DNA from: Nocardiopsis quinghaiensis
Lineage (GTDB): Bacteria; Actinomycetota; Actinomycetes; Streptosporangiales; Streptosporangiaceae
DNA: 64,000 bases
NCBI RefSeq assembly: GCF_008638365.1
Contig: NZ_VWVU01000031.1
Location: 16,375-80,374, forward strand
Direction: 5' to 3'
Within the stretch, counting starts at the first letter, position 1. Each line of letters begins with the position of its first letter. The notes beneath the pieces are model-generated. The model was not told where the DNA came from, made no database searches, and saw nothing but the letters and a program-made list of their open reading frames with translations. Both the position numbers and the translations under genes were made by a program. Of the stretch, positions 35,115-42,957 are shown piece after piece.

Positions 35115-36845
35115 ATGGCGAACACCACGAACGACCCCACCAACGGCGGCGGGGCCGGGGAGATCGAGGCCGGGCGAGAGCGCTGGCAGCGCCGCTACGA
35201 CTCCGCGCGCACACGCGACGCCGACTTCACGACCCTGTCCGGACGCACCCTGGAGCCCGTCTACGGGCCCCGGACCGGTGCCGAGGTCCCCGGTTTCGAG
35301 CGCATCGGCTGGCCGGGGGAGTACCCCTACACGCGCGGTCTGTACGCCACCGGTTACCGGGGGCGGGCGTGGACCATCCGCCAGTTCGCCGGGTTCGGTA
35401 ACGCTCGTCAGACCAACGAGCGCTACAAGATGATCCTGGCCTCGGGCGGGGGCGGGCTCTCGGTCGCCTTCGACATGCCCACCCTCATGGGCTACGACTC
35501 CGACTCGCCCCACGCGCTGGGCGAGGTGGGACACTGCGGCGTGGCGATCGACTCCGTGGCCGACATGGACCTGCTCTTCGACGGGATCCCGCTCGGCGAG
35601 ACCACCACATCCATGACCATCAGCGGCCCGGCCGTCCCGGCCTTCTGCATGTACCTGGTGGCGGCCGAGCGTCAGGGGGTGGACACCAGCACCCTCAACG
35701 GCACGCTCCAGACCGACATCTTCAAGGAGTACATCGCCCAGAAGGAGTGGCTGTACCCGCCCGAGCCGCAGCTGCGGCTGATCGGCGACCTCATGGAGTA
35801 CTGCGCGGAGAACATCCCCGCGTACAAGCCGCTGTCGGTGTCCGGGTACCACATCCGCGAGGCCGGTGCCACGGCCGCCCAGGAACTCGCCTTCACCCTC
35901 GCCGACGGTTTCGGCTACGTCGAGCTGGGCCTGTCCCGGGGGCTGGACGTCGACAGGTTCGCTCCCGGCCTGTCCTTCTTCTTCGACGCGCACATCGACT
36001 TCTTCGAGGAGATCGCCAAGTTCCGCGCCGCACGGCGCATCTGGGCGCGCTGGCTGAGGGACGTCTACGGTGCCAGGACCGAGAGGGCCCAGTGGCTGCG
36101 GTTCCACACCCAGACCGCCGGGGTGTCCCTGACCGCGCAGCAGCCCTACAACAACGTGGTGCGCACCGCCGTGGAGGCCCTCTCGGCCGTCCTCGGCGGC
36201 ACGAACTCGCTGCACACCAACGCTCTGGACGAGACCCTGGCCCTGCCCACCGAGCAGTCCGCCGAGATCGCCCTGCGCACCCAGCAGGTCCTCATGGAGG
36301 AGACCGGGGTGGTCAACGTGGCCGACCCGCTCGGCGGCTCCTGGTACCTGGAATCGCTCACCGACGAGCTGGAGGCCGACGCGGAGCGGATCTTCGCCCA
36401 GATCATGCGCATGGGCGGGGGAGAGGAGGCCGAGCACAAGATCGGCTCCATGACCTCCGGCATCCTCGCCGGGATCGAGAACGGCTACTTCAGCTCCGAG
36501 ATCGCCGAGTCCGCCTTCCAGTACCAGCAGGCACTGGAGAAGGGCGAGAAGCGGATCGTGGGCGTCAACTGCCACACCAACACCGTCTCCGGCGAGCTGG
36601 ACATCCTCAAGATCAGCCACGAGGTCGAGCACGAGCAGAAGCGGGTGCTCGGCGAGCGCCGCACCCGGCGCGACGGCGCCGTCGTGGACCGTGCCCTGGC
36701 CGCACTGGTGGAGGGCGTGCGCGCGAGCGACCGCAACCTGATCCCGCTGATCATGGACGCGGCCCGCGCCGAGGCCACGCTCGGCGAGATCTGCGCGGCC
36801 ATGGGAGAGGAGTTCGGGACCTACACCGAGGAGCCGAGGTTCTGA
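35115..36845 (+). CDS. icmA: Isobutyryl-CoA mutase-type large subunit (MCM family)
   Basis: Substrate-binding TIM-barrel subunit of a B12-dependent acyl-CoA mutase, 576 residues, without the B12-binding C-terminal domain. The two residues that select the substrate are Phe91 (TIRQFAGF) and Gln209 (EYIAQ). Methylmalonyl-CoA mutases have Tyr89 and Arg207 there; IcmA of Streptomyces has Phe80 and Gln198. The 118-residue spacing is the same. It should therefore interconvert isobutyryl- and n-butyryl-CoA. No small B12-binding partner is in the window. MeaB and the adenosyltransferase here supply cofactor handling. Confidence 0.88.
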   Translation: MANTTNDPTNGGGAGEIEAGRERWQRRYDSARTRDADFTTLSGRTLEPVYGPRTGAEVPGFERIGWPGEYPYTRGLYATGYRGRAWTIRQFAGFGNARQTNERYKMILASGGGGLSVAFDMPTLMGYDSDSPHALGEVGHCGVAIDSVADMDLLFDGIPLGETTTSMTISGPAVPAFCMYLVAAERQGVDTSTLNGTLQTDIFKEYIAQKEWLYPPEPQLRLIGDLMEYCAENIPAYKPLSVSGYHIREAGATAAQELAFTLADGFGYVELGLSRGLDVDRFAPGLSFFFDAHIDFFEEIAKFRAARRIWARWLRDVYGARTERAQWLRFHTQTAGVSLTAQQPYNNVVRTAVEALSAVLGGTNSLHTNALDETLALPTEQSAEIALRTQQVLMEETGVVNVADPLGGSWYLESLTDELEADAERIFAQIMRMGGGEEAEHKIGSMTSGILAGIENGYFSSEIAESAFQYQQALEKGEKRIVGVNCHTNTVSGELDILKISHEVEHEQKRVLGERRTRRDGAVVDRALAALVEGVRASDRNLIPLIMDAARAEATLGEICAAMGEEFGTYTEEPRF

Positions 36846-36916
36846 CACGGACGTGAGGACGTGTTCGGCGGGCGCCGCCCGCCGCGCGGCGGTGTGTGTC
36901 CGCCGCACACGCGTGA

Positions 36917-36947
36917 GGGCCCCGCCGGAGGACTTCCGGCGGGGCCC
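36917..36947. terminator. Bidirectional terminator hairpin
   Basis: GGGCCCCGCCGGA pairs perfectly with TCCGGCGGGGCCC over 13 bp with a 5-base loop, between the mutase and the convergent DUF397 gene. Confidence 0.85.
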
Positions 36948-36960
36948 TCGTCCTGTCGGC

Positions 36961-37134
36961 TCAGACGGCGTCCGCGTGTGTGGTCAGGGACACCCACTGA
37001 ACAAGGGGGAAGGACAGACAGCTCGAATCGGGATGGACGGAGTCGCGTACGTCCGTCCCGGTCTCGTGCTCACGTACCTCGACGCACTGTCCGCCCGTGC
37101 TGCTGTAGCTGGACTTGTGCCACTCACTGGTCAC
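36961..37134 (-). CDS. DUF397 family small protein
   Basis: 57-residue protein found by translating the minus strand after the XRE gene. It starts at a GTG that overlaps the XRE stop (GTGA) and reads TSEWHKSSYSSTGGQCVEV, later VRDSVHPDSSCLSF and QWVSLTTHADAV. The W-x-K-S-S-Y-S opening, the C-V-E-V motif and the FP..W ending are classic DUF397. Such proteins nearly always sit beside an XRE-DUF5753 regulator and behave as small antitoxin- or anti-activator-like partners (BldB/WhiJ-type systems in Streptomyces). Confidence 0.93.
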   Translation of the reverse strand: MTSEWHKSSYSSTGGQCVEVREHETGTDVRDSVHPDSSCLSFPLVQWVSLTTHADAV

Positions 37135-37904
37135 GTACTCAACCCCTTGAGGACCTGTACTGACTGCTCCGGGGGAAACGCGCTGCCGAGGGCGCGTTTC
37201 ACCAGCTCAGACAGTCGGTCGAATCCGGTTCCTTCGTCATAGAGGACGTTACCGGAAACGTGGTCGCTGGAGGCGACCCGCGACCCGTCCACGAGGCGGC
37301 ACAGCAGCAGCGGTGAGGTGATCCCGATCAGGGCCGAGCCCTCCGGCACGAGGTGGGTGCGGACCCTCCCGCTCCGGGCCAGTGAGACCAGGTGCGAGGC
37401 CTGTTCGCGCCGCACCTCGTCGGGGACACAGGTGAGCGCGCTGTGGGGGAACACCGCGACCACCTCGGGGTCGTTGCGCTCGCGCAGGCGCTCATAGCGG
37501 GCGCAGCGCATGGAGACGAGGTGGTCGATCTCGGACGGAGTGGCGAGCGGCTGCCCGTGCTCGAAGACGATCCGCGCGTAGCCGGGGGACTGCAGGAACC
37601 CGGGAACCAGGACGGGGGACAGGAACTCGATGTGGACCGCCTCCTCCTTCAGCTGCCAGAGGTCCCGCATCCACGTCGGGAGGGAGGAGCCGACGGTCTG
37701 CGTCTCCCAGACCTTCAACAGCCGGCCGGACGCTTGAAGGAGCTCGTCCAGCTTTTCCACATGGTCCCGTTTCGGGGTGTTTTCGCCGGATTCCCATCTG
37801 CAAAGGGACGAGGAGGACGTGCCGAGCCGGGCCGCCAACTGCCTCTGCGTGAGGCCTCGGAGATCACGCCACTTCGTGATCTGCGCGGGGAAGGGTTGCA
37901 TCAT
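37131..37904 (-). CDS. XRE-family regulator with DUF5753 domain
   Basis: 257 residues from the ATG pair MMQPFPAQITKW. The helix-turn-helix (about residues 10-60) reads LRGLTQRQLAARLGTSSSSLCRWESG. DUF5753 fills about 80-250, with VPGFLQSPGYAR, RQ-type spacing around MRCARYERL, and NVLYDEGTGFDRLSELV. It is the WhiJ-like partner of the DUF397 gene, whose start it overlaps by four bases. These pairs regulate development and antibiotic production in Streptomyces; the target here is unknown. Confidence 0.92.
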   Translation of the reverse strand: MMQPFPAQITKWRDLRGLTQRQLAARLGTSSSSLCRWESGENTPKRDHVEKLDELLQASGRLLKVWETQTVGSSLPTWMRDLWQLKEEAVHIEFLSPVLVPGFLQSPGYARIVFEHGQPLATPSEIDHLVSMRCARYERLRERNDPEVVAVFPHSALTCVPDEVRREQASHLVSLARSGRVRTHLVPEGSALIGITSPLLLCRLVDGSRVASSDHVSGNVLYDEGTGFDRLSELVKRALGSAFPPEQSVQVLKGLST

Positions 37905-38308
37905 GTCCCAGATCGTAACGACCGCATTGCGTCCGGGACCGCAACTTTGGGAATGGTTCGCAGATCCTCGCGGGACACGGCATCTGACTTGCAGACTGGG
38001 ACTGTGAAGGACGGGGCTGTGGTGTTCCGTGATGCTCCGTAGTGCTCCGGGCGAACCCTGCGTGTGAGGCGACGGACAGCATTCCCCCAGCGGAGCGCAC
38101 CGCTTCTGTCGCGACCCTCCTTCACACCTGCTGGTGACTGCTCCGGGTGCGCCGCAGTGAGAGTTTCCTTTCCCCGGGAGGGGCCTCAGGAGGGGCTGAG
38201 GCGAGGAAAGGGAAGGGCAGGGGCCCGGGAACGGGGGTCGGGCCCCTGCCCGACGGACAGATGTGGAACGCGGTCCGCTCCCGCCCGCGTATGCGGCAGG
38301 ATGGAAGC
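37905..38308. other. Structured intergenic region
   Basis: 404 bases between the divergent XRE and YbbN-like genes. No gene is visible. Besides the hairpin at 38215-38251, the arms CCTCAG/CTGAGG (38184-38201) are nested inside TTTCCT/AGGAAA, making a multi-stem leader before the YbbN-like gene. Confidence 0.55.
38215..38251 (+). other. Perfect 13-bp hairpin before the YbbN-like gene
   Basis: GGGCAGGGGCCCG pairs with CGGGCCCCTGCCC, ending 57 bases before the ATG. It could end stray transcription or act as a leader element. Confidence 0.65.
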
Positions 38309-39262
38309 ATGCAGCCTTCGGACTTTTCACCGAACAGTGCCGTTGACCTCGGCGCGCGCAAGGCGGCCATGGAACGCGAGGCCAAGCAGCGTGCGGCGGA
38401 GTCGACGGGTCGATCCAATCCCTACGCCGTCAACGTCGACGAGTCCAACTTCCAGGCCCAGGTCCTGGAACGGTCCATGACCGCTCCGGTCGTGCTGGCC
38501 GTCCTCGTCGGCTGGTCGGAGCAGTCCAAACAGGTCGAGGACGCCCTGGACAAGCTCTCGGCGGCCTCCGGCGGCAACTGGTCCCTGGCCAAGGTCGACA
38601 GCGAGGCCAGCCCGCAGCTGGTCCAGGCCCTGCGGGTGTCCACGACCCCGATGATCGTCGTGGTCGTCCAGGGCCAGCTCCTGCCCGGCCCGGCGGGTCC
38701 GGCCACGGAGGAGCAGCTCACCGGCTGGCTCGTCGAGGCCTTCGCCGCGCTCAAGGAGCAGGGGGCGCTGCCCCAGGGCCACCCCGGCACCATCACCGGC
38801 GAGCCCGGCGCGGAGGGCGCCGTCCCCGACCAGTCCGAGGAGCCCCAGGCCCGTCCCGTGGACGTCGAGGCCGAGGAGGCCCTGAACCAGGGCGACTTCG
38901 CGGCGGCCGAGGCGGCCTACGCCAAGGCCGTGGAGGCCGACCCCGGCGACGCCGAGTCCAAGAACAAGCTCGCCCAGGTCCGCCTGTTCGGCCGCCTCCA
39001 GAACGTGGACCCGGACGCCGTCCGGCAGGCCGCCGCCGACCGGCCCGAGGACGTCGACGCCCAGATCACCGCCGCCGACGCCGACATGTACGGCGGCAAG
39101 TTCGAGGACGCCTTCGACCGCCTCATCACCACGGTCAGGAACACACGCGACGAGGACCGGAACCGGGCACGCGCCCACCTGCTGGAGCTGTTCGAGCTGC
39201 TGCCCCCGGGCGACCCGAGGATCGGCGCCGCCCGCCGCAAGCTCACCTCCGCGCTGTTCTGA
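38309..39262 (+). CDS. YbbN-like co-chaperone (thioredoxin fold without CXXC, plus TPR)
   Basis: 317 residues. A degenerate thioredoxin domain (about residues 45-150) has VLAVLVGWSEQSKQVEDAL where thioredoxins have WCGPC, so it cannot do disulfide exchange. After a Pro/Glu linker, the TPR part (about 190-317) includes ALNQGDFAAAEAAYAKAVEADPGD and a tetratricopeptide_3-type end. YbbN/CnoX proteins act as holdases that pass clients to DnaK and GroEL. CAGGAT ends 6 bases before ATG. Confidence 0.85.
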   Translation: MQPSDFSPNSAVDLGARKAAMEREAKQRAAESTGRSNPYAVNVDESNFQAQVLERSMTAPVVLAVLVGWSEQSKQVEDALDKLSAASGGNWSLAKVDSEASPQLVQALRVSTTPMIVVVVQGQLLPGPAGPATEEQLTGWLVEAFAALKEQGALPQGHPGTITGEPGAEGAVPDQSEEPQARPVDVEAEEALNQGDFAAAEAAYAKAVEADPGDAESKNKLAQVRLFGRLQNVDPDAVRQAAADRPEDVDAQITAADADMYGGKFEDAFDRLITTVRNTRDEDRNRARAHLLELFELLPPGDPRIGAARRKLTSALF

Positions 39263-39444
39263 GCCGGGGACGAAGGAAGAGGGAAGGGAACGGGGCGCCC
39301 ACGGGAAACCGGCGGGCCGCCCCGTGGCCCCTCCGGGCGAAGGGCCCGGACACCCGTCCGCCCGCGGGATGGACGCGGCCCACGCGGGTACAACCCCGCC
39401 ATGAGACGGGCCGACGGCCCGCACGGCGATCCGGCAGGTATCCC

Positions 39445-40209
39445 ATGGTGATCGACGACACCCCCGGCGGGCACGGAGCGCCCGTGGTCACGGTCTCGGC
39501 CACCTACGGCGCGGGGGGCGGCGTCGTGGGACCGGCCGTCGCCGCGCGGCTCGGCGTCGCCTTCCTCGACCGCGCGATCCCCAGCGCGGTGGCCACCCAG
39601 ATCGGCTGTTCCCTGGACGAGGTGCTCCAGCGCGACGACCGCGCGCCCGGCGGCTTCGAACGCCTGCTCTCCAGCGCGGCCCGTCTGCCCACCGTCACCC
39701 TCGGCAGTGTGGACACCGCCTTCATCGGCGTGACCAACGGCGAGGGCCGCCTCCTCCACGACCACGAGTTCGTGGAGCAGACCGAGCGGGTCATCGGGGA
39801 GGTCGCCCACAGCGGCGGTGTCGTCCTCGGCCGGGCCGGGGCCGCCGTCCTGGCGGACCACCCCACCGCCCTGCACGTGCGCCTGGACGGTGGCCGCCAC
39901 GCGCGCCTGCGCCGTGCGCGGGCGCTGTGGGAGTCCGGTGGCCTGGCCGGGGGCGGCGGCCACGGCGGAGGGGAGGGCGAGCCCACCCTGCGCCTGCTCG
40001 ACGACAACGACCGGGCCCGGGCCGCCTACGTGCGGCGCTTCTACCGGACCGATCCCGCCGACCCGCGCCACTACCACCTGGTCCTGGACGCGCTGTCGCT
40101 GTCGTTGGAGGCCTGCGCGGACCTCGTCGTGCGGGCCGCGAGCGACCGCTCCGCCCCTCCGGACGCCGACCCGGGTGTTGCCCGCCGCGGCACCTCGGAG
40201 CCGACATAA
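39445..40209 (+). CDS. Cytidylate kinase-like family protein
   Basis: 254-residue protein of the cytidylate kinase-like family. It opens with VVTVSATYGAGGGVVGPAVAARLGVAFLDRAI, which resembles the P-loop start of these proteins but lacks the Walker lysine. Other features are VVLGRAGAAVLAD and the C-terminal DPRHYHLVLDALSLSLEACADLV. A Gly-rich insert (GGLAGGGGHGGGEGE) lies in the lid region. Whether it phosphorylates CMP is doubtful; many family members are unproven. Confidence 0.8.
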   Translation: MVIDDTPGGHGAPVVTVSATYGAGGGVVGPAVAARLGVAFLDRAIPSAVATQIGCSLDEVLQRDDRAPGGFERLLSSAARLPTVTLGSVDTAFIGVTNGEGRLLHDHEFVEQTERVIGEVAHSGGVVLGRAGAAVLADHPTALHVRLDGGRHARLRRARALWESGGLAGGGGHGGGEGEPTLRLLDDNDRARAAYVRRFYRTDPADPRHYHLVLDALSLSLEACADLVVRAASDRSAPPDADPGVARRGTSEPT

Positions 40210-40483
40210 ATTGTGCGATTTTTTACCAAAGCGGCAATTGTCACCTTGTACTGACGGTGGGCGCTTGACTCGGGTAAGGTAAGGCGACTCGGTTGCGGAT
40301 CCGGATCGGCCCCCCGGAACCGGGTCCCGCGCACCGGTGGCCTGTGGTACCGCGTGCACCGGACACGCGACACCCCCGACGTTCGCACGCCCGGTGACGC
40401 CATGCCCGGCGACCGCCTCACCAGTGGGACCGCCCGCGTGCCCCACGGACGCACAACACCCAGCCAGAGCCAAGGAGCAACAC

Positions 40484-41884
40484 GTGGCCACCCTTCCCAG
40501 CGTTTCCTACTCCATCACCGTCCGCCTCGAACTGGACGCTGGGGGCAGCGCGGTCGGCAGCCTCACCAACGCGGTGGAGCAGGTGGGCGGCATGGTCACC
40601 GCCCTGGACGTGGCCGCCGCCGGGCACGAGCGCATCCGCATCGACGTCACCTGCGCCGCACGCGACACCGAGCACGCACAGGCCATCGTCGACGCCCTGG
40701 GCACGGTCGAGGGCGTGGTCGTGCACAAGGTCAGCGACCGCACCTTCCTCATGCACCTGGGCGGCAAGATCGAGATGAAGTCCAAGGTGCCGCTGCGCAA
40801 CCGCGACGAGCTCTCGATGGCCTACACCCCCGGTGTGGCCCGCGTGTCCCAGGCCATCGCCGCCAACAAGGACGACGCCCGCCGCCTGACCATCAAGCGC
40901 AACAGCGTCGCCGTGGTCACCGACGGCTCCGCGGTCCTGGGCCTGGGCAACATCGGCCCCGAGGCCGCCATGCCCGTCATGGAGGGCAAGGCGGCCCTGT
41001 TCAAACGCTTCGCCGACATCGACGCCTGGCCCATCGCCCTGGACACCCAGGACGTGGACGAGATCGTGCGCACCGTCCAGCTGCTCGCCCCCGGCTTCGG
41101 CGGCATCAACCTGGAGGACATCTCCGCGCCCCGCTGCTTCGAGGTCGAGGCCCGCCTGCGCGAGCTGCTCGACATCCCCGTCTTCCACGACGACCAGCAC
41201 GGCACCGCCATCGTCGTGCTCGCCGCCCTGCGCAACGCGCTGCGCGTGGTGGGCAAGAAGCTCGGCGAGGTCCGCATCGCCATGTCCGGCGCGGGAGCGG
41301 CCGGTACCGCGATCCTCAAACTGCTCATGCACGCGGGGGCGCGCGACGTCATCGTCAGCGACGTCCACGGCGCCGTGCACACCGGCCGTGAGGACCTGGA
41401 CCCCACCCTGCGGTGGATCGCGGAGAACACCAACCCGGGCGGCTACGACGGCGACCTGCGTGGCGCCGTGGCCGGAGCGGACGTGTTCATCGGGGTCTCG
41501 GCCCCCAACGTGCTCGGCGGCGAGGACATCGCCGAGATGAACGAGGACTCCATCATCTTCGCGCTCGCCAACCCCGACCCCGAGGTCGACCCGGACGTCG
41601 CGCACCTGCACGCCTCCGTCGTCGCCACCGGTCGCAGCGACTACCCCAACCAGATCAACAACGTGCTGGTCTTCCCCGGTGTCTTCCGCGGTCTGCTGGA
41701 CGCCCAGAGCCGCGACGTCACCTCGGACATGATGGTCGCCGCCGCGGAGGCCCTGGCCGACGTCGTCACCGAGGACGAGCTGGGCCCGAACTACATCATC
41801 CCCAGCGTGTTCCACTCCGACCTGTCCAACCACGTGGCCACCGCCGTGCGCGAGGTCGCCGGACGGGCCGCCAAGGGCGGGTGA
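40484..41884 (+). CDS. NAD-dependent malic enzyme with N-terminal ACT domain
   Basis: Oxidative decarboxylation of malate to pyruvate. It has 466 residues from GTG with AAGGAG 7 bases upstream. Residues 5-80 form an ACT regulatory domain (YSITVRLELDAGGSAVGSLTNAVEQVGG). The catalytic part has LSMAYTPGVARVS with the active Tyr, the Lys in TIKRNSVAVVTDGSAVLGLGNIGPEAAMPVMEGK, the metal site FHDDQHGTAIV and the Rossmann GAGAAGTAI. The ACT domain suggests allosteric control by an amino acid or other small ligand. A gap of 274 bases precedes it. Confidence 0.94.
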   Translation: MATLPSVSYSITVRLELDAGGSAVGSLTNAVEQVGGMVTALDVAAAGHERIRIDVTCAARDTEHAQAIVDALGTVEGVVVHKVSDRTFLMHLGGKIEMKSKVPLRNRDELSMAYTPGVARVSQAIAANKDDARRLTIKRNSVAVVTDGSAVLGLGNIGPEAAMPVMEGKAALFKRFADIDAWPIALDTQDVDEIVRTVQLLAPGFGGINLEDISAPRCFEVEARLRELLDIPVFHDDQHGTAIVVLAALRNALRVVGKKLGEVRIAMSGAGAAGTAILKLLMHAGARDVIVSDVHGAVHTGREDLDPTLRWIAENTNPGGYDGDLRGAVAGADVFIGVSAPNVLGGEDIAEMNEDSIIFALANPDPEVDPDVAHLHASVVATGRSDYPNQINNVLVFPGVFRGLLDAQSRDVTSDMMVAAAEALADVVTEDELGPNYIIPSVFHSDLSNHVATAVREVAGRAAKGG

Positions 41885-41960
41885 CGCCCTCGGGGACTCG
41901 TCTCGGCAACGGCTCGGGGAACACCGTCGAATCGATGGCGGTTGCGGGTAGGTGTGGAGC

Positions 41961-42542
41961 ATGGACCAGCCGACGATGATCGGGCGCCTCCTCGTGGCGG
42001 CCCCACTCCTCCAGGAGGACTCCTTCCGCCGCTCGGTGGTGTTCGTCGTGGACGACACCCCCGACGGCACCCTCGGGGTGATCCTCAACCGTCCCCTGGA
42101 CATGTCCGTGGACGAGGTCGTCACCGACTGGGGCGCCTACGCGAGCGAACCGGCGGTGATGTTCTCCGGAGGGCCGGTCGGCGTCGGCTCCGGCATCGCC
42201 CTGGGGGCGGTGGGGCCGGACGAGCCGCCGCCCGGCTGGTCCCCCCTGGAGGGGCTGGACCCGCACCTGGGCCTGGACGGGCTCGGTGTGGTCGACCTCG
42301 ACGGCCCTCCCCAGGTACTGGGCGGAGCACTCGGCGCGTTCCGCGTCTTCGCCGGCTACGCCGGATGGACCGGGGGACAGCTCGCCGGGGAGATCGACGA
42401 GGGAGCCTGGTACGTGGTCGACGCGGTCGCCGACGACGTCTTCACCACCGCTCCCGATGGCCTGTGGTCGCGGGTGCTGCGCCGTCAGGGCGGCGACATG
42501 GCACTGCTGTCCACCTACCCCGACGATCCCACCATGAACTGA
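41961..42542 (+). CDS. YqgE/AlgH family protein
   Basis: 193 residues from the ATG MDQPTMIGRLLVAAPLLQED. The family hallmarks are GRLLVAAPLL, SVVFVVDDTPDGTLGVILNRP, the SGGPVG turn and FAGYAGWTGGQLAGEI. It is a single-domain cytoplasmic protein. Function is unknown despite wide conservation. It follows malic enzyme by 76 bases and precedes DUF3039 by 65 bases. Confidence 0.93.
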   Translation: MDQPTMIGRLLVAAPLLQEDSFRRSVVFVVDDTPDGTLGVILNRPLDMSVDEVVTDWGAYASEPAVMFSGGPVGVGSGIALGAVGPDEPPPGWSPLEGLDPHLGLDGLGVVDLDGPPQVLGGALGAFRVFAGYAGWTGGQLAGEIDEGAWYVVDAVADDVFTTAPDGLWSRVLRRQGGDMALLSTYPDDPTMN

Positions 42543-42607
42543 GTCCGCCGTGGTGGGCCGCGACACCCTATACCGTGGAACACAGACGTCGAAAGGTGTG
42601 AGGCACT

Positions 42608-42853
42608 ATGGCGATGGACATCCTCAACAAGGTCCTTCCGGACAGCGAAACCAAACCGGACATCTCCCATGACGACGGGGACCGCGAGCGGTTCGCCCAC
42701 TACGTGCAGAAGGAGAAGATCACCCAGAGCGCCGTGACCGGTGATCCCGTGATCGCCCTGTGCGGCAAGGTGTGGGTGCCCCACCGGGACCCGAAGAAGT
42801 TCCCCGTGTGCCCCGACTGCAAGAGGACGTACGAGGAGATGACGAAGAAGTAG
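42608..42853 (+). CDS. DUF3039 family small zinc-finger-like protein
   Basis: 81 residues. ALCGKVWVPHRDPKKFPVCPDCKRTYEEM carries three cysteines (C-x~15-CPDC) plus a His, a likely rubredoxin-like zinc site. The N-terminus is acidic. GAAAGG lies 8 bases before the ATG. In Streptomyces I recall this family beside the DEAD/DEAH helicase found here at 51040. If so, the heme island now separates the two. Confidence 0.88.
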   Translation: MAMDILNKVLPDSETKPDISHDDGDRERFAHYVQKEKITQSAVTGDPVIALCGKVWVPHRDPKKFPVCPDCKRTYEEMTKK

Positions 42854-42907
42854 GGTCCCTCCCCGCGGCCCGTTCCACGGGTACGCCGCCCGGCGGCGGT
42901 ACACGAA

Positions 42908-42940
42908 AAGGCCTTGACACACGGTGTGTGCCAAGGCCTT
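42908..42940. terminator. Bidirectional terminator hairpin
   Basis: AAGGCCTTG pairs with CAAGGCCTT, with a further ACACAC/GTGTGT pairing inside. It has A-runs before and a CTT end after it, and lies between DUF3039 and the convergent HtaA gene. Confidence 0.9.
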
Positions 42941-42957
42941 CGCGCTGTCGGGACCGG

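Noticed and set aside
39445..40209. Calling the kinase-like protein a true cytidylate kinase (cmk)
   Set aside because: The P-loop lysine is missing and the lid is replaced by a Gly-rich insert; only the family-level label is supported.
40264..40296. GTAAGGTAAGG before malic enzyme as an iron box
   Set aside because: Only the left half fits the consensus; the right half (GACTCGGT) does not.
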